A DNA stretch of 64,000 nt from Primulina eburnea (taxonomy: Eukaryota; Streptophyta; Magnoliopsida; Lamiales; Gesneriaceae). Under the pieces are notes generated by a model. That model had not been told where the DNA came from, ran no database searches, and saw only the letters and a list, made by a program, of their open reading frames with translations. A program made the translations under genes and the position numbers. The DNA lies in assembly GCF_022965805.1 (NCBI RefSeq), contig NC_133101.1, positions 11,321,069-11,385,068 of the forward strand, in the 5' to 3' direction. The stretch's first letter is position 1, and the number at the start of each line of letters is the position of its first letter. Shown here one piece after another: positions 1 through 9,455 of the stretch.

Positions 1-150
1 TTATGCATCATGACAATAAAATCCTATGTAACATACAATCATGCATGTCGCATAATCAATTAAGAAATTAAAATCAATTAATTAGCCAATTTTCATATTT
101 CCTAGATTTGCATGCAGTTGGATTACGTCGTCTTAATTTTGGACCTTACA
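1..150 (-). repeat. Partial 3' LTR of the Del/Tekay element
   Basis: Positions 1-150 repeat 9308-9455 almost base for base, including the terminal CCTTACA and the segment ATGCATGTCGCATAATCAAT. On the minus strand this is the first part of the 3' LTR; the rest lies left of the window. Confidence 0.9.
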
Positions 151-170
151 ATTTCTCCCCTCCTTAAATA
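151..170 (-). other. Polypurine tract
   Basis: The minus-strand sequence ATTTAAGGAGGGGAGAAAT lies directly before the 3' LTR start (TGTAAGG). It is preceded by a GACGGAATTTTA motif that corresponds to the GAGGACGAAAT found before the polypurine tract of the intact element at 49770-49800. Confidence 0.8.
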
Positions 171-189
171 AAATTCCGTCATCGAAATT

Positions 190-1641
190 AGAACTTACCG
201 AATAGCTCTGATAGCGACTCTTCAAGTCCTTCTCGGTTCCTCAAGTAGCTTCCTCATCCGAGTGATTCAGCCACTTGACCTTGACCATTGAAATGACTTT
301 GTTTCGGAGTCTTCTTTCTCGTCTTCCCAAGATTTGGACAGGTCTTTCTTCATATGTCATGTTTGGAGTCAATTGCAGAGGTTCATAATTTAGCATGTGT
401 GATGGATTTGACATATACTTTCGCAGCATCGAAATATGAAACACATTGTGAACTCCAGAAAGCATGGTGGCAATGCCACTCTATAAGCTAGTGTCCCAAT
501 CATCTCCAAAATATCAAATGGACCAATAAATCTTGGACTAAGCTTTGCCTTCTTGCCAAAATGCATAACAACTTTCATAGGTGCTATTTTCACAAATACA
601 TGATCTCCCACTGCAAATTCTAAGTCCCTTCGTCTCTTGTCAGCATAACTCTTTTGTCGGCTTTGTGCAGTCTTCATTCTATCACGAATTTTGACTACAA
701 GCTCGGCAGTCTCTTCAATCACATCCAGACCAATCTCTTTTCTTTCACCAACCTTGTCCCAATGAATAGGAGATCTACATTTTCTTCCATAAAGTGCCTC
801 AAATGGAGCCATCCCAATAGATGATTGGTAAGTATTATTATGGGTGAAATCCACAAGAGGTAATTTTGGTTCCCAACTGTCTTAGAAATCGATCACACAA
901 GCTCGCAGTAGATCTTCTAGAATTTATATAACTCTTTCGGAATGACCATCGGTTTGAGGATGGAATGTTGTACTGAATAATAACTTAGTCCCCATTGCTT
1001 CATGCAGACTCTTCCAAAAAGATGACGTGAATCTCGGATCTCTGTCAGAAACTAAGGATTCAGGAATCCCATGCAGACGAACTATTTTCCGAATATATAA
1101 CTCTGCATACTGAATCATGGTGAAGGTAGTCTTGATAGGTAGAAAATGCGCTGATTTCGTCAGACGATCCACTATCACCCATATAGCATTGAATCTCTTA
1201 ATGGTTTTTGGCAATCCCACAACAAAGTCCATCGTAATATTTTCTCATTTCCACTTAGGATAGGAAGTGACATAAAATTTCCTGCTGGCATTTGATGTTC
1301 TGCTTTAACTTCTCAGCCTTAATGGTCTTTGGCAATCCCACAACAAAGTCCACCGTAATATTTTCTCATTTCCACTCAGGAATAGGAAGTGACATAAGCT
1401 TTCCTGCTGGCATTTGATGTTCTGCTTTAAATTGCTGACAAGTTAAACACTTGGATACAAATTTCAGAATATCTCTCTTCATGTCTGGCCACCAATATAA
1501 CAACTGCAAATCTTTGTACATCTTCGTGCTTTCCGGATGAATGGAATAAGGTGTGTCATGAGCTTCCCTCATAATGAGATCTCTCAAGGAATCGTGACTA
1601 GGAACCCATAAATGATCTCGGTAACGAACTATACCATCCAC
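190..1641 (-). pseudogene. Integrase and chromodomain-like tail, broken
   Basis: Three minus-strand pieces cover the region. 1366-1641 is the HHCC zinc-binding part (FVSKCLTCQQFKAEH). 924-1232 is the catalytic core, with the MDF start and SDRDPRF block, ending near HSERV where the intact element has QSERT. 390-854 is the end of the core plus the GPY-like stretch (LSPRFIGPF). 241-465 is the chromodomain-like tail, in which the expected Trp codon after EEAT is a stop (TGA). The pieces are offset by frameshifts and an internal duplication, so no functional integrase can be made. Confidence 0.85.
1201..1430. repeat. Tandem duplication of about 110 bp in the integrase region
   Basis: 1201-1308 and 1321-1430 are near-identical, both starting ATGGT(T/C)TTTGGCAATCCCAC and ending GTTCTGCTTTAA. 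The duplication repeats the join between the zinc-binding and catalytic parts and helps disrupt the frame. Confidence 0.85.
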
Positions 1642-3112
1642 CTCAAAATATAACTTCCGACCCTTGGCTTCATCTCTAGCTCTCTATTTCTGCAATTGCT
1701 CATCAGTAGACTGTCTGTCACGAATTCTATCTCTCAAATTCGACTATACTGATAATGTGGCAAGATTAGGGGCCTCGACCCTAGCATAGAATGTAAGCTC
1801 GAACCGCTGTATCTCGGACTGCAACGGTTTTTGAAGTGATGGATGAGTTATAACTACTGCTTTTCTACTCAATCCGTCTGCCACAACATTAGCTTTTCCC
1901 GGATGATAGCTAATTTCACGGTCGTAGTCCTTTACTAATTCAAGCCATCTTCACTGTCTCATATTCAATTCCTTTTGGGTGAAGAAGTATTTCAAAGTTT
2001 TATGATCGGTGAATATTTTTCACTTGTCCCCATAAAGGTAGTGTTTCCAAATCTTCAATGCAAAAACTACCGCTGCTAGCTCAAGATCATGAGTAGGGTA
2101 GTTCTTCTCGTGAATTTTCAACTCTCTCGATGCATAAGCTATAACACGGTCATTTTTCATCAGAACTACGCTCAAACCAGGTTTAAAAGCGTCGGTATAA
2201 AGAACATACTCTCCTTGCCCACGATGGCATAGATAACACTGGCGCTGAAATCAAGGCTTGCTTTAACTTATCAAAATTGTTTTGACACTCGGGTCCCCAT
2301 ACAAACTTTGCATTCTTCTTTGTCAAGGCGCTCATGCGTACCGCGATAGATGAGAACCCCTGAAGAAACTTGCGATAATAACCAGCTAGACCCAAGAAAC
2401 TGCGAATCTCGGTAACACTCTTCGGTACTGGCCACTCTTTCACCGCCTCAACTTTACTTGGATCAAATTCAACGTCATCTCTAGAAATGATGTGGCCTAG
2501 GAATGCCACTCTATCAAGCCAAAAATCGCACTTGCTGAACTTTGCATATAACTTCCTATCTTGCAGAACTTGCAGTGCCGCCCTCAAATGGCGACTATGA
2601 ACCTCTCTGCTCTTAGAATATATCAAAATGTAATCAATGAAGACTATGATGAATTGATCTAAATACGGCTGAAATATACGATTCATGAGATCTATGAAGA
2701 TCGCTGGCGTATTGATCAACCCAAATGGCATGACCATAAACTCATAATGCCCATATATAGTACGAAATGATGTCTTGTGAACATCCGAATCTTTAACTTT
2801 CAACTGATGGTATCCAGAACGAAGATCAATCTTAGAAAATATTGATGCTCCTTGCAACTGATCAAATAAATCTTCAATTCTTGGCAGTGGATACTTATTC
2901 TTGATAGTGACTCTATTAATCTCTCGATAATCAATGCACATACGCATACTACCATCTTTCTTCTTTACAAATAATACCAGTGCACCTCGTGGAGAATAAA
3001 TAGGGCGAATAAAACCCTTGTCTAGCAATTCTTTGATTTGATCTTTTAATTCTTTCATTTCAGCGGGTGCTAGACGATAAGGTGCTTTAGATATAGGAAC
3101 AGTGCCCGACAT
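1642..3112 (-). pseudogene. Reverse transcriptase and RNase H, broken
   Basis: 2183-3112 is open on the minus strand for 309 codons and contains the RT core: [17 protein letters not shown], the [15 protein letters not shown] stretch, the [12 protein letters not shown] block and the MPFGL block. The catalytic loop reads FIDYIL where the intact family member has FIDDIL, so the second Asp of the YxDD-type loop is replaced by Tyr and the enzyme would be inactive even without its frameshifts. RNase H (about 1640-2180) survives only as fragments in several frames, such as a stretch resembling the EIKYHPG block. Confidence 0.85.
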
Positions 3113-3686
3113 TAGTACAATAGAGAATTCAACTTCACGATCGGGTGGAATGCCAGAAATGTATTCTGGAAAGACGCTTGTAAAATCTCTACAATATCAA
3201 CATCTTCCAATTTCTGACTGATAGGAGCATGTGCGGTAGTGACACATGCTAGAAAAGCTTGCCATCCTCGTCTAATAAGCTTCCTCGCACGCAGACAAGA
3301 GATAATGTGCGGCATTTGTTTGTTTCTCGCCACCTCAAAAACAAAAGATTTACCACTAGGCGGTCGAATAGACATTGATCGCTGACGAAAATCAATCGAA
3401 GCTCCATTCGCTAATAACCAATCCATCCAAAGTATGATATCAAATTTAGGCATAGAAAGCACAATAAGATCTGCCCGAACTACATCTTTGAATAAACGAA
3501 GCTCCAGATTCTTGACGATTTTAGACGCGAGCATTTGATCACCGGAAGGAATAGAAAATTTGAAACCCAAACCCATATCTTCAGGAATAATATTAAGTCG
3601 TTTGATGAAAGTTTCAGATATGAATGAATGTGTAGGTCCTGAATCTAGCAGTGCATAGGTAGCTTCTCCTTGAATGACAATCCTTC
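3112..3686 (-). pseudogene. Aspartic protease region of gag-pol
   Basis: The minus strand encodes a retroviral-type protease. The active-site motif (ALLDSGPTHSFIS, about 3625-3660) is followed by a flap-like stretch and, near 3430, LSMPKFDIILWMDWL, which corresponds to the [10 protein letters not shown] block of the intact element at 46510-46545. The Ala after DSG is replaced by Pro. The reading frame opens directly after a canonical AG acceptor, so this looks like the exon following the intron at 3687-4361. Confidence 0.75.
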
Positions 3687-4361
3687 CTGCGACAAAAATG
3701 TCTTTTAAATCTTTTTGCGTTGAAGCTTAAGGAAATTTCTATCATTATTCTCCCAAAGTTATGTAAAGATTGCGCGTTGAACTTAAGAATTTCTTGAAAA
3801 ATTGCATTTTAGCCCTTCAATTTTTCGAAATTTGCACTTTATTCCACAAATTTTTGAATATTTCGATATAACCCTCACATTATCCGAAAATTCCCAATTA
3901 GTCCCTTAAATTTCGAAAGCCACATTTTTTATCCTTAAGAATTCGGTAATTACATTAAAAACCCTTATCTTTGGGCTAATTGCAATTAGGTCCTCAAACT
4001 TTTGATAATTACAAATAAGTCCTTATAAATTTCGGTAAGTACCTTTTAGTCCTTACATTTTCAAAAAATGCACTTAGAACCCGTCAACAATTCAAAACCA
4101 CTTAACAACCCTTAATTATGATTTTCTTTAATTTTGGCCAACAAACTTTTTATTTGGAATTAATTCATCCTTCACATAATTTAAGGCACAACATTCACTA
4201 CCAATGTCTATGGTTTCTAAAATCATATCTTAAATCCAAATAAGGTAGAACATGCAACCTAATTTTCACTAGGTTAAACTTGATCCCAATTCAATTCTAA
4301 TAACCAATTTAACATTTCATGCAATTAAAAACAATATAAAAATGTTAAATGACTAGGTTAC
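3687..4361 (-). other. Candidate spliceosomal intron between gag and protease
   Basis: On the minus strand the gag frame reaches ATCACGG and meets GTAACCTAG (donor at 4361). The protease frame resumes after TTTTTGTCGCAG (acceptor ending at 3687). The 675-bp insert is AT-rich, full of stops, and made of degenerate phrases of about 37 nt of the type TTAGTCCCTTAAATTTCGAA. Removing it keeps the frame and places the gag tail directly before the protease strand preceding the active site, at the position where ordinary Del elements have no insertion. Splicing is inferred from sequence only. Confidence 0.6.
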
Positions 4362-5441
4362 CCGTGATAAAAGTAGTGTCTGGCTCTCCTTCAGCTTCCT
4401 CTACATTCATAACGTAAGCTCGTCCCATAGTAGGTTCATTCTTCTTTGGGAAATCCGCAGCTTTGTGCCCTTCTTTCTTGCATATGAAGCACTTAGTAGT
4501 ACCCCCACACGCACGGTCCATAGTGTAGTCGATTGCACTTCTTGCATGGCTGTCCCTCTATAGGTTTTGGTGCTGCAGGTGGTGGCGTCTTTTGCTGTCC
4601 TTGTTTCTTGGCTTGACCTTGGGGCTTTTGAGGCCCTTGAGGTCTAGGAGGACCCATATATGACTTCTTGTTTGACTGATTATTATTCTGATGTTGCTGC
4701 CTCTTGCGCTGTAACTAAAACTCAATTTCCTTCAAGGATTGCTCAGACTAGAATTCATAAGTGGTAGCAGTAGCATAATCCAAAGGACGCATCATCATAA
4801 AATTCTTACGAATGGTAAGTCATAGTCAATCCATGAAGTGTCTCAACTCTGCAGGATCCCTCGAAATAATGGGTACAAAGTGACAACCCCTATCAAATTT
4901 TTTCACAAATTCATCAAAAGTCGAGTCTCCATGACGAAGGCCCATAAAATCCCTCTTCAGTTGCCCTCTAACATTAGCAGTAAAGTATTTTTCATAGATT
5001 ATCTCCTTGAAACGAGCCCATGTAAGTGTAGCAAGATTAATACCATGCTCGGCTCCTTCCCACCATAAAGAAGCATCATCCCTAAACAGATAAGTGGTAC
5101 ACCTCACACGGTCCGCATCCCTCATATCCAAATAACGAAAGTGTACCTCGAGTGAACGAATCCAATTCTCAGCAGCAAAGGGATCGGTAGTGTCAGAAAA
5201 TTCTTGCGGCCCTAGCCTCCGGAAATGATCATATATGTCATGTTGTGGCCTAGGTGCTTGCTGTAACTACTGCTGTAACTGCTGCTGCTGTATCTGCTAC
5301 TCGAAGAGCCGATCCATCCCCTCTAAGGCACGAGTAGCAGCATCCCCATTAGGAGGCAGGGTGCATTAACATTGTCTTGTCGGTTCACACTGTTCTCAGC
5401 CTGATTCTCAATAGCAGGGGCACGTCTAGGAGGAATTTTAT
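4362..5441 (-). pseudogene. Gag, broken
   Basis: 4826-5131 encodes the retrotransposon gag core (DDASLWWEGAEHG, ARFKEIIYEKYF). A zinc knuckle lies near 4463-4505 on the minus strand; it keeps the first two Cys and the His of the CCHC pattern, but the last Cys is replaced by Phe (CFICKKEGHKAADF). The 5' end (about 5230-5440) is Gln-rich and contains several stops. In the live family gag forms the particle and the knuckle binds element RNA; this copy cannot. Confidence 0.8.
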
Positions 5442-5645
5442 CTGAATTTTTTTCAAATTCTAACGTAACTAACATGCATTTAAATCTAAGTTTTCTAATC
5501 ATGTGACATATCTCTATTCATTTAGCAATTTAAGCATGGAAATCATATACACTCAAAAAGCTAGTAAACATGTAACATAAACATATTATTCATGTAATCA
5601 AGCAGATAACATCATATTAAATCATATAAAGCATGTAAAACTTAC
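5442..5645 (-). other. Possible leader intron between primer site and gag
   Basis: Minus strand: TTTGTAAGTTTTAC shortly after the primer site offers a strong donor (5645), and GAAAAAAATTCAG before the first gag-like codons offers an acceptor (5442). The non-autonomous element at 17816-26833 keeps the same TGTAAGTTTTA at the matching place (about 23565). No transcript evidence is available. Confidence 0.4.
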
Positions 5646-5709
5646 AAATTGAGGCTTGATGACTGATATTTCTAGCGCTGATGGTGGCACGACTCTTTAC
5701 AGAACTTTT

Positions 5710-5721
5710 GCTCCGATACCA
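5710..5721 (-). other. Primer-binding site, initiator tRNA-Met type
   Basis: The minus strand reads TGGTATCGGAGC two bases after the 5' LTR end. It differs by one base from TGGTATCAGAGC, the complement of the plant initiator tRNA-Met 3' end. Confidence 0.85.
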
Positions 5722-8147
5722 ACTGAAACGTCTGCCATTCGTTTCGCTTAAAAAGTACTAGAATTTTTTTTTTAATTCTCATAATTCGGCCGAACCCTTA
5801 AACAAATTATATAAAATAATTTGACACTATTAAAAATAAACCAACCAACTAATACTTGAAAATCCAAAGAAATGTCTCAAATCATGAAATTGTCAAACGT
5901 TTTACCAAACCTAAAAAGCAATAAATTTGAAAAGTATAGCAAATGCTAAACCTCTCAACAATCTCTCAAAAAGCTTAAATAAATATTCGTAAAATCTTTA
6001 ACGTAAAACATAAACTTAAATGCGGAAAGTAGAAGTGCTGGTCCTCAGGTTATGTGCACCGACAGTCCAGCAAAGTCAACCATCAATACCTCCAATATCA
6101 TAATTATCAATATCATCTGCATCAACCACATCTAGTGAGTCTAAGGACTCAACACATAATATTCTTGATAACAAGTAATACATATACATATCACATACAA
6201 CAATGAAAAATACTTGTATTTAAAATAACATTTTCATAATAATTCATGAACTTTAAACATAAACATTTTCATATCAACATATTCATATTCATATTCGTAT
6301 TCGTTTTTGTTGAATTCAGATCGTGATTGTGACTCGTACTCGTATTCGTATTGGGTGATGGATCCATCTACATATAACCATATTACTGGGCGGCAGGGAA
6401 ATCAGCAACACTCCCACCGGTCAACTGAGCCTTGGCCAACGTATTAACATATTAACGTATTCGTATCCGTATCCAAGGAAACACGATCGTCGGGCTCCCA
6501 CAAGGACCATAACCCTCATGATATTTACAACATATCATCGTATTAGTCACAATCCATTCACGTATTTCAACATTTCATATTTCCATCACTTAATAAAAAC
6601 ATGCATATAATATCGTTTTTCTTTTAAACCAAGCATGCAACATATCTTTTAAATGACAAGATTAAATCGTAAAAATACACGAACATTTGAAAATCATAGT
6701 CTAACATATCAAAATTCATAAATATTTAAAATAATCATATTAGCATATAAAACAGCATTTAGTACACTGTCATGACGTTTACTAATTTTTGGGATAAAAT
6801 TACCGTTTTACCCATAGTCGTAAAATTTCATGTTTTTGACTTTTTCTAAATTTAATTGACTCTAACATGTCCCAAATAATTATTTAAACTTAAATTAAAA
6901 TTCTCATAATTTTATTCATCTTAAATACTAGACATTTTAATTAATTCACAATTAGTCGTTTTGAAGGAGTTTTAATCCCGAAAAATTCCAAACTTTAATA
7001 TAAAATTCCTAAATTCAAAATTTAGACTTTTTATATTATTTTAGTCCTCGTGAACCATGACTCGACCTCGTGAGCCGTGTTTCGAATTAAAACCCAAGAA
7101 TACCCTAAATTCGAACCACTTGAGCCACCCATGGACCCATCTCTCGGTTTCATCGAGTCAAGCCCGACCCACCTTGAGCCATCCACTGACCCGACCTCAC
7201 CTTGTCCCTACTGAACCCCCTGGACCTCCCTAGGACTCGGCCCCAACCCGCAGCAAACCCCCTGCACGAAACAAGAGAGTCGCACGAGTCTTCATGCATG
7301 CGCCTAGTCTCCCTTACTTCTTGGACTCCTCACCGAGTCGCTCTTGAGCGCTGTAGACCCTAGACCAACCTCAGACAACTCTCGAGCCAGCCTAACCCAG
7401 GCACTTCCTCCCCTGCGCGAGCAACACACCTGCGCGCCCCAAGGTGGCTCTCAGGTAGAGTCCTAGCTTGCTAGGACTCCTGTCCAGCCCCTTGACTAGA
7501 GTCCTAGTGTGGATAGGCTCTTCCCTGACTTGCAACATGACTCAGCCCTGACCCCAGACGAGCCATGCAAGGCCTAGCCTCCAACCCGAGCCCTAGACAC
7601 CAATATCATGCAATTTCGGTTCCAGCTTAATCTATTCACGTGTGCAGCCTGTTTGTGCCTCCTAGGACTCCCTTAATCACGTAAAAAAAATTCCCTTTCA
7701 CTACCTAATCATGGCAGCATCTTTATGTATGGAAACAACAATTTTTGGGATCAAAACCATGCTTTCAAAATTCACGTTTATGCAAAAACGAAAATAAATA
7801 AAAAGTGTCACTTTTTTTCACACAATTCATACATAGACACATATTACGGTGTGTTGATGTTCTAAGGAAAGAATTATGCGTGCCTTTGCGTTTTTAATGC
7901 ACAAATTCTCGTTGACGATTACGAAGAACGGTGACGACAACCTTGGCTAGAATTCCTCCTTGAACCTTTCGAATTTTTTCTTTCAAATATGGTGTGTGTG
8001 TGTGCCCGGTGTGATTTGTTGGAGAGAAGAGTTTGTGTTGCACAAGGAAGTGGCGTGCACAATGAGGGTTTGGGGGGGTGGGGTTTTGACTATTAAATAA
8101 TAAATAAACTATTAACAAGGCTTATGCCCATTAAGAAGGTAATTTAG

Positions 8148-8544
8148 TGTAACGCCCCAGATTCGACGACTGTCCTCACTGTATCAAGACGAGTCTTTTC
8201 AGCGTGCTTATGTTCTCACTCACACGCACCCTGGGAAACTTCCCAGGAGGTCACTCATCTCAAAATTACCCCAAGTCAAGCACGCTTAACTTTGAAGTTC
8301 TTATGTGATGTGCTACCGAAAAAAAGATGCACCTTCTTGATATGAGTAGTACAAATCAAATCTTTTAAGCCCTCTTCAAATGTGCAGTCCATTACATTGA
8401 ACAGTCTCAGAACCCCTCTCATTCCCGTGTGGGTCGGTTCATTCATGTTTCCTCCAGCTAGAAGCCTGCCAGGAGCCGCTCATTGTCCGTGCAACTGATG
8501 GCACCGGCGATCACCCCCCGCCCTCTTTGGCCCCGGGCCTCACA
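8148..8544 (-). repeat. Cassandra 3' LTR
   Basis: Starts TGTAACGCCCC and ends CCTCACA on the plus strand; matches 8615-9010 closely. The 5S-like part lies at about 8236-8312. Confidence 0.9.
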
Positions 8545-8600
8545 TGCCCACCAGCTTCCGCTTGGTTAATCCCCGAACCACACCGTACTAAGAGAGGTCG

Positions 8601-8612
8601 GCTCTGATACCA
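8601..8612 (-). other. Cassandra primer-binding site
   Basis: The minus strand reads TGGTATCAGAGC, an exact complement of the initiator tRNA-Met 3' end, two bases after the 5' LTR. Confidence 0.9.
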
Positions 8613-8614
8613 AC

Positions 8615-9010
8615 TGTAACGTCCCAGATTCAACGACTGTCCTCACTGTATCAAGACGAGTCTTTCCAGCATGTTTATGTCCTCACTCACACGCACCCTG
8701 GGAAACTTCCCAGGAGGTCACCTATCCCAAAATTACCCCAAGTCAAGCACGCTTAACTTTGGAGTTCTTATGTGATGTGCTACCGAAAAGAAGATGCACC
8801 TTCTTGAGATGAGTAGTACAAATCAAATCTTTTAAGCCCTCTTCAACTGTTCAGTCCATTACATTGAACAGTCTCGGAATCCCTCTCATTCCCATGTGGG
8901 TCGGTTCATCCATGTTCCCTCCACCTAGAAGCCTGCCAGGAGCTGCTCATTGTCCATGAAACTGATGGCACCGGTGATCACCCCCGCCCTTTTCGGCCCC
9001 GGGCCTCACA
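8615..9010 (-). repeat. Cassandra 5' LTR
   Basis: Starts TGTAACGTCCC and ends CCTCACA on the plus strand, giving the TG...CA ends typical of LTRs. The 5S-like part lies at about 8705-8775. Confidence 0.9.
8705..8775 (-). other. 5S rRNA-like segment in Cassandra LTR
   Basis: The minus strand reads AAGAACTCCAAAGTTAAGCG and then GATAGGTGACCTCCTGGGAA, which match the A box and the intermediate element plus C box of plant 5S rRNA. The 5' third of 5S is not recognisable, so this is a Pol III promoter module rather than a 5S gene. The other LTR has a slightly more diverged copy at 8236-8312. Confidence 0.85.
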
Positions 9011-9455
9011 TTTAGGCCCATTAGTGCTTAATTAAAATATTAAAAATAATTTTCTTTAAATAAGTTTGTGAATTTATTAGTCAGGTTGCTAAAACGTTCT
9101 TATTTTTGTTGAAAAACCAACACCGATAAAAATTACATCCCGGTGTATAAAATCACCTCAAAACCCCTTATTTTCAAAAGTATGAAAAAGTATCAAGCAT
9201 ATTTTAATAATTAAAAACAATTATTTAATAAAAAAAATTTCTATTTTTTTCAGCCCTCGGTCTCCGTTCCTCGATTGCAACTTGAATAATCCTTAAAAAT
9301 ACAGTTTTATACATCATGACAATAAAATCATATTTAACATATAATCATGCATGTCGCATAATCAATTAAGCAATTAAAATCGATTAATTAGTCAATTTTC
9401 ATATTTTCTAGATTTGCATGCAGTTGGATTACGTCGTCTTAATTTGGACCTTACA

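Larger units (their letters stand above)
8148..9010 (-). mobile_element. Cassandra-type TRIM carrying 5S rRNA-like sequence
   Basis: A complete 863-bp element has two LTRs (8148-8544 and 8615-9010), a 70-bp internal part and a perfect 5-bp TSD, TTTAG, at 8143-8147 and 9011-9015. The initiator-Met primer site shows the minus-strand orientation. Cassandra elements are known for LTRs that contain a 5S rRNA-like segment with its internal Pol III control boxes, and both LTRs here do. It has no coding capacity and must borrow proteins from other elements. Confidence 0.93.
1..9455 (-). mobile_element. Degenerate Ty3/gypsy element, Del/Tekay lineage (left end outside window)
   Basis: Read on the minus strand the order is 5' LTR (9455-5724), initiator-Met primer site, gag, protease, RT, RNase H, integrase, chromodomain-like tail, polypurine tract and 3' LTR. 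The coding part matches the Del/Tekay chromovirus pattern, including RT motifs similar to the intact element at 45229-49650. Every domain is broken by stops or frameshifts, so the copy is dead. A Cassandra TRIM has inserted into its 5' LTR. The right TSD should be TTGTT (9456-9460), but the left one lies outside the window. Confidence 0.9.
5724..9455 (-). repeat. 5' LTR of the Del/Tekay element (contains Cassandra insertion)
   Basis: On the plus strand it runs from TGAAACGTCTGCC to TTGGACCTTACA. It is 3732 bp with the Cassandra insertion and about 2.86 kb without it. It shares the segment CTAGTGAGTCTAA(G/A)GACTC with the LTR of the non-autonomous element (6130 and 18145). The inner part at 7040-7680 is rich in GACTC and GAGTC words. 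No gene is seen in it. Confidence 0.85.

Noticed and set aside
8236..8775. 5S rRNA gene
   Set aside because: Only the 3' two thirds are recognisable and they lie in both LTRs of a Cassandra TRIM; the 5' part and the usual 5S terminator context are missing.
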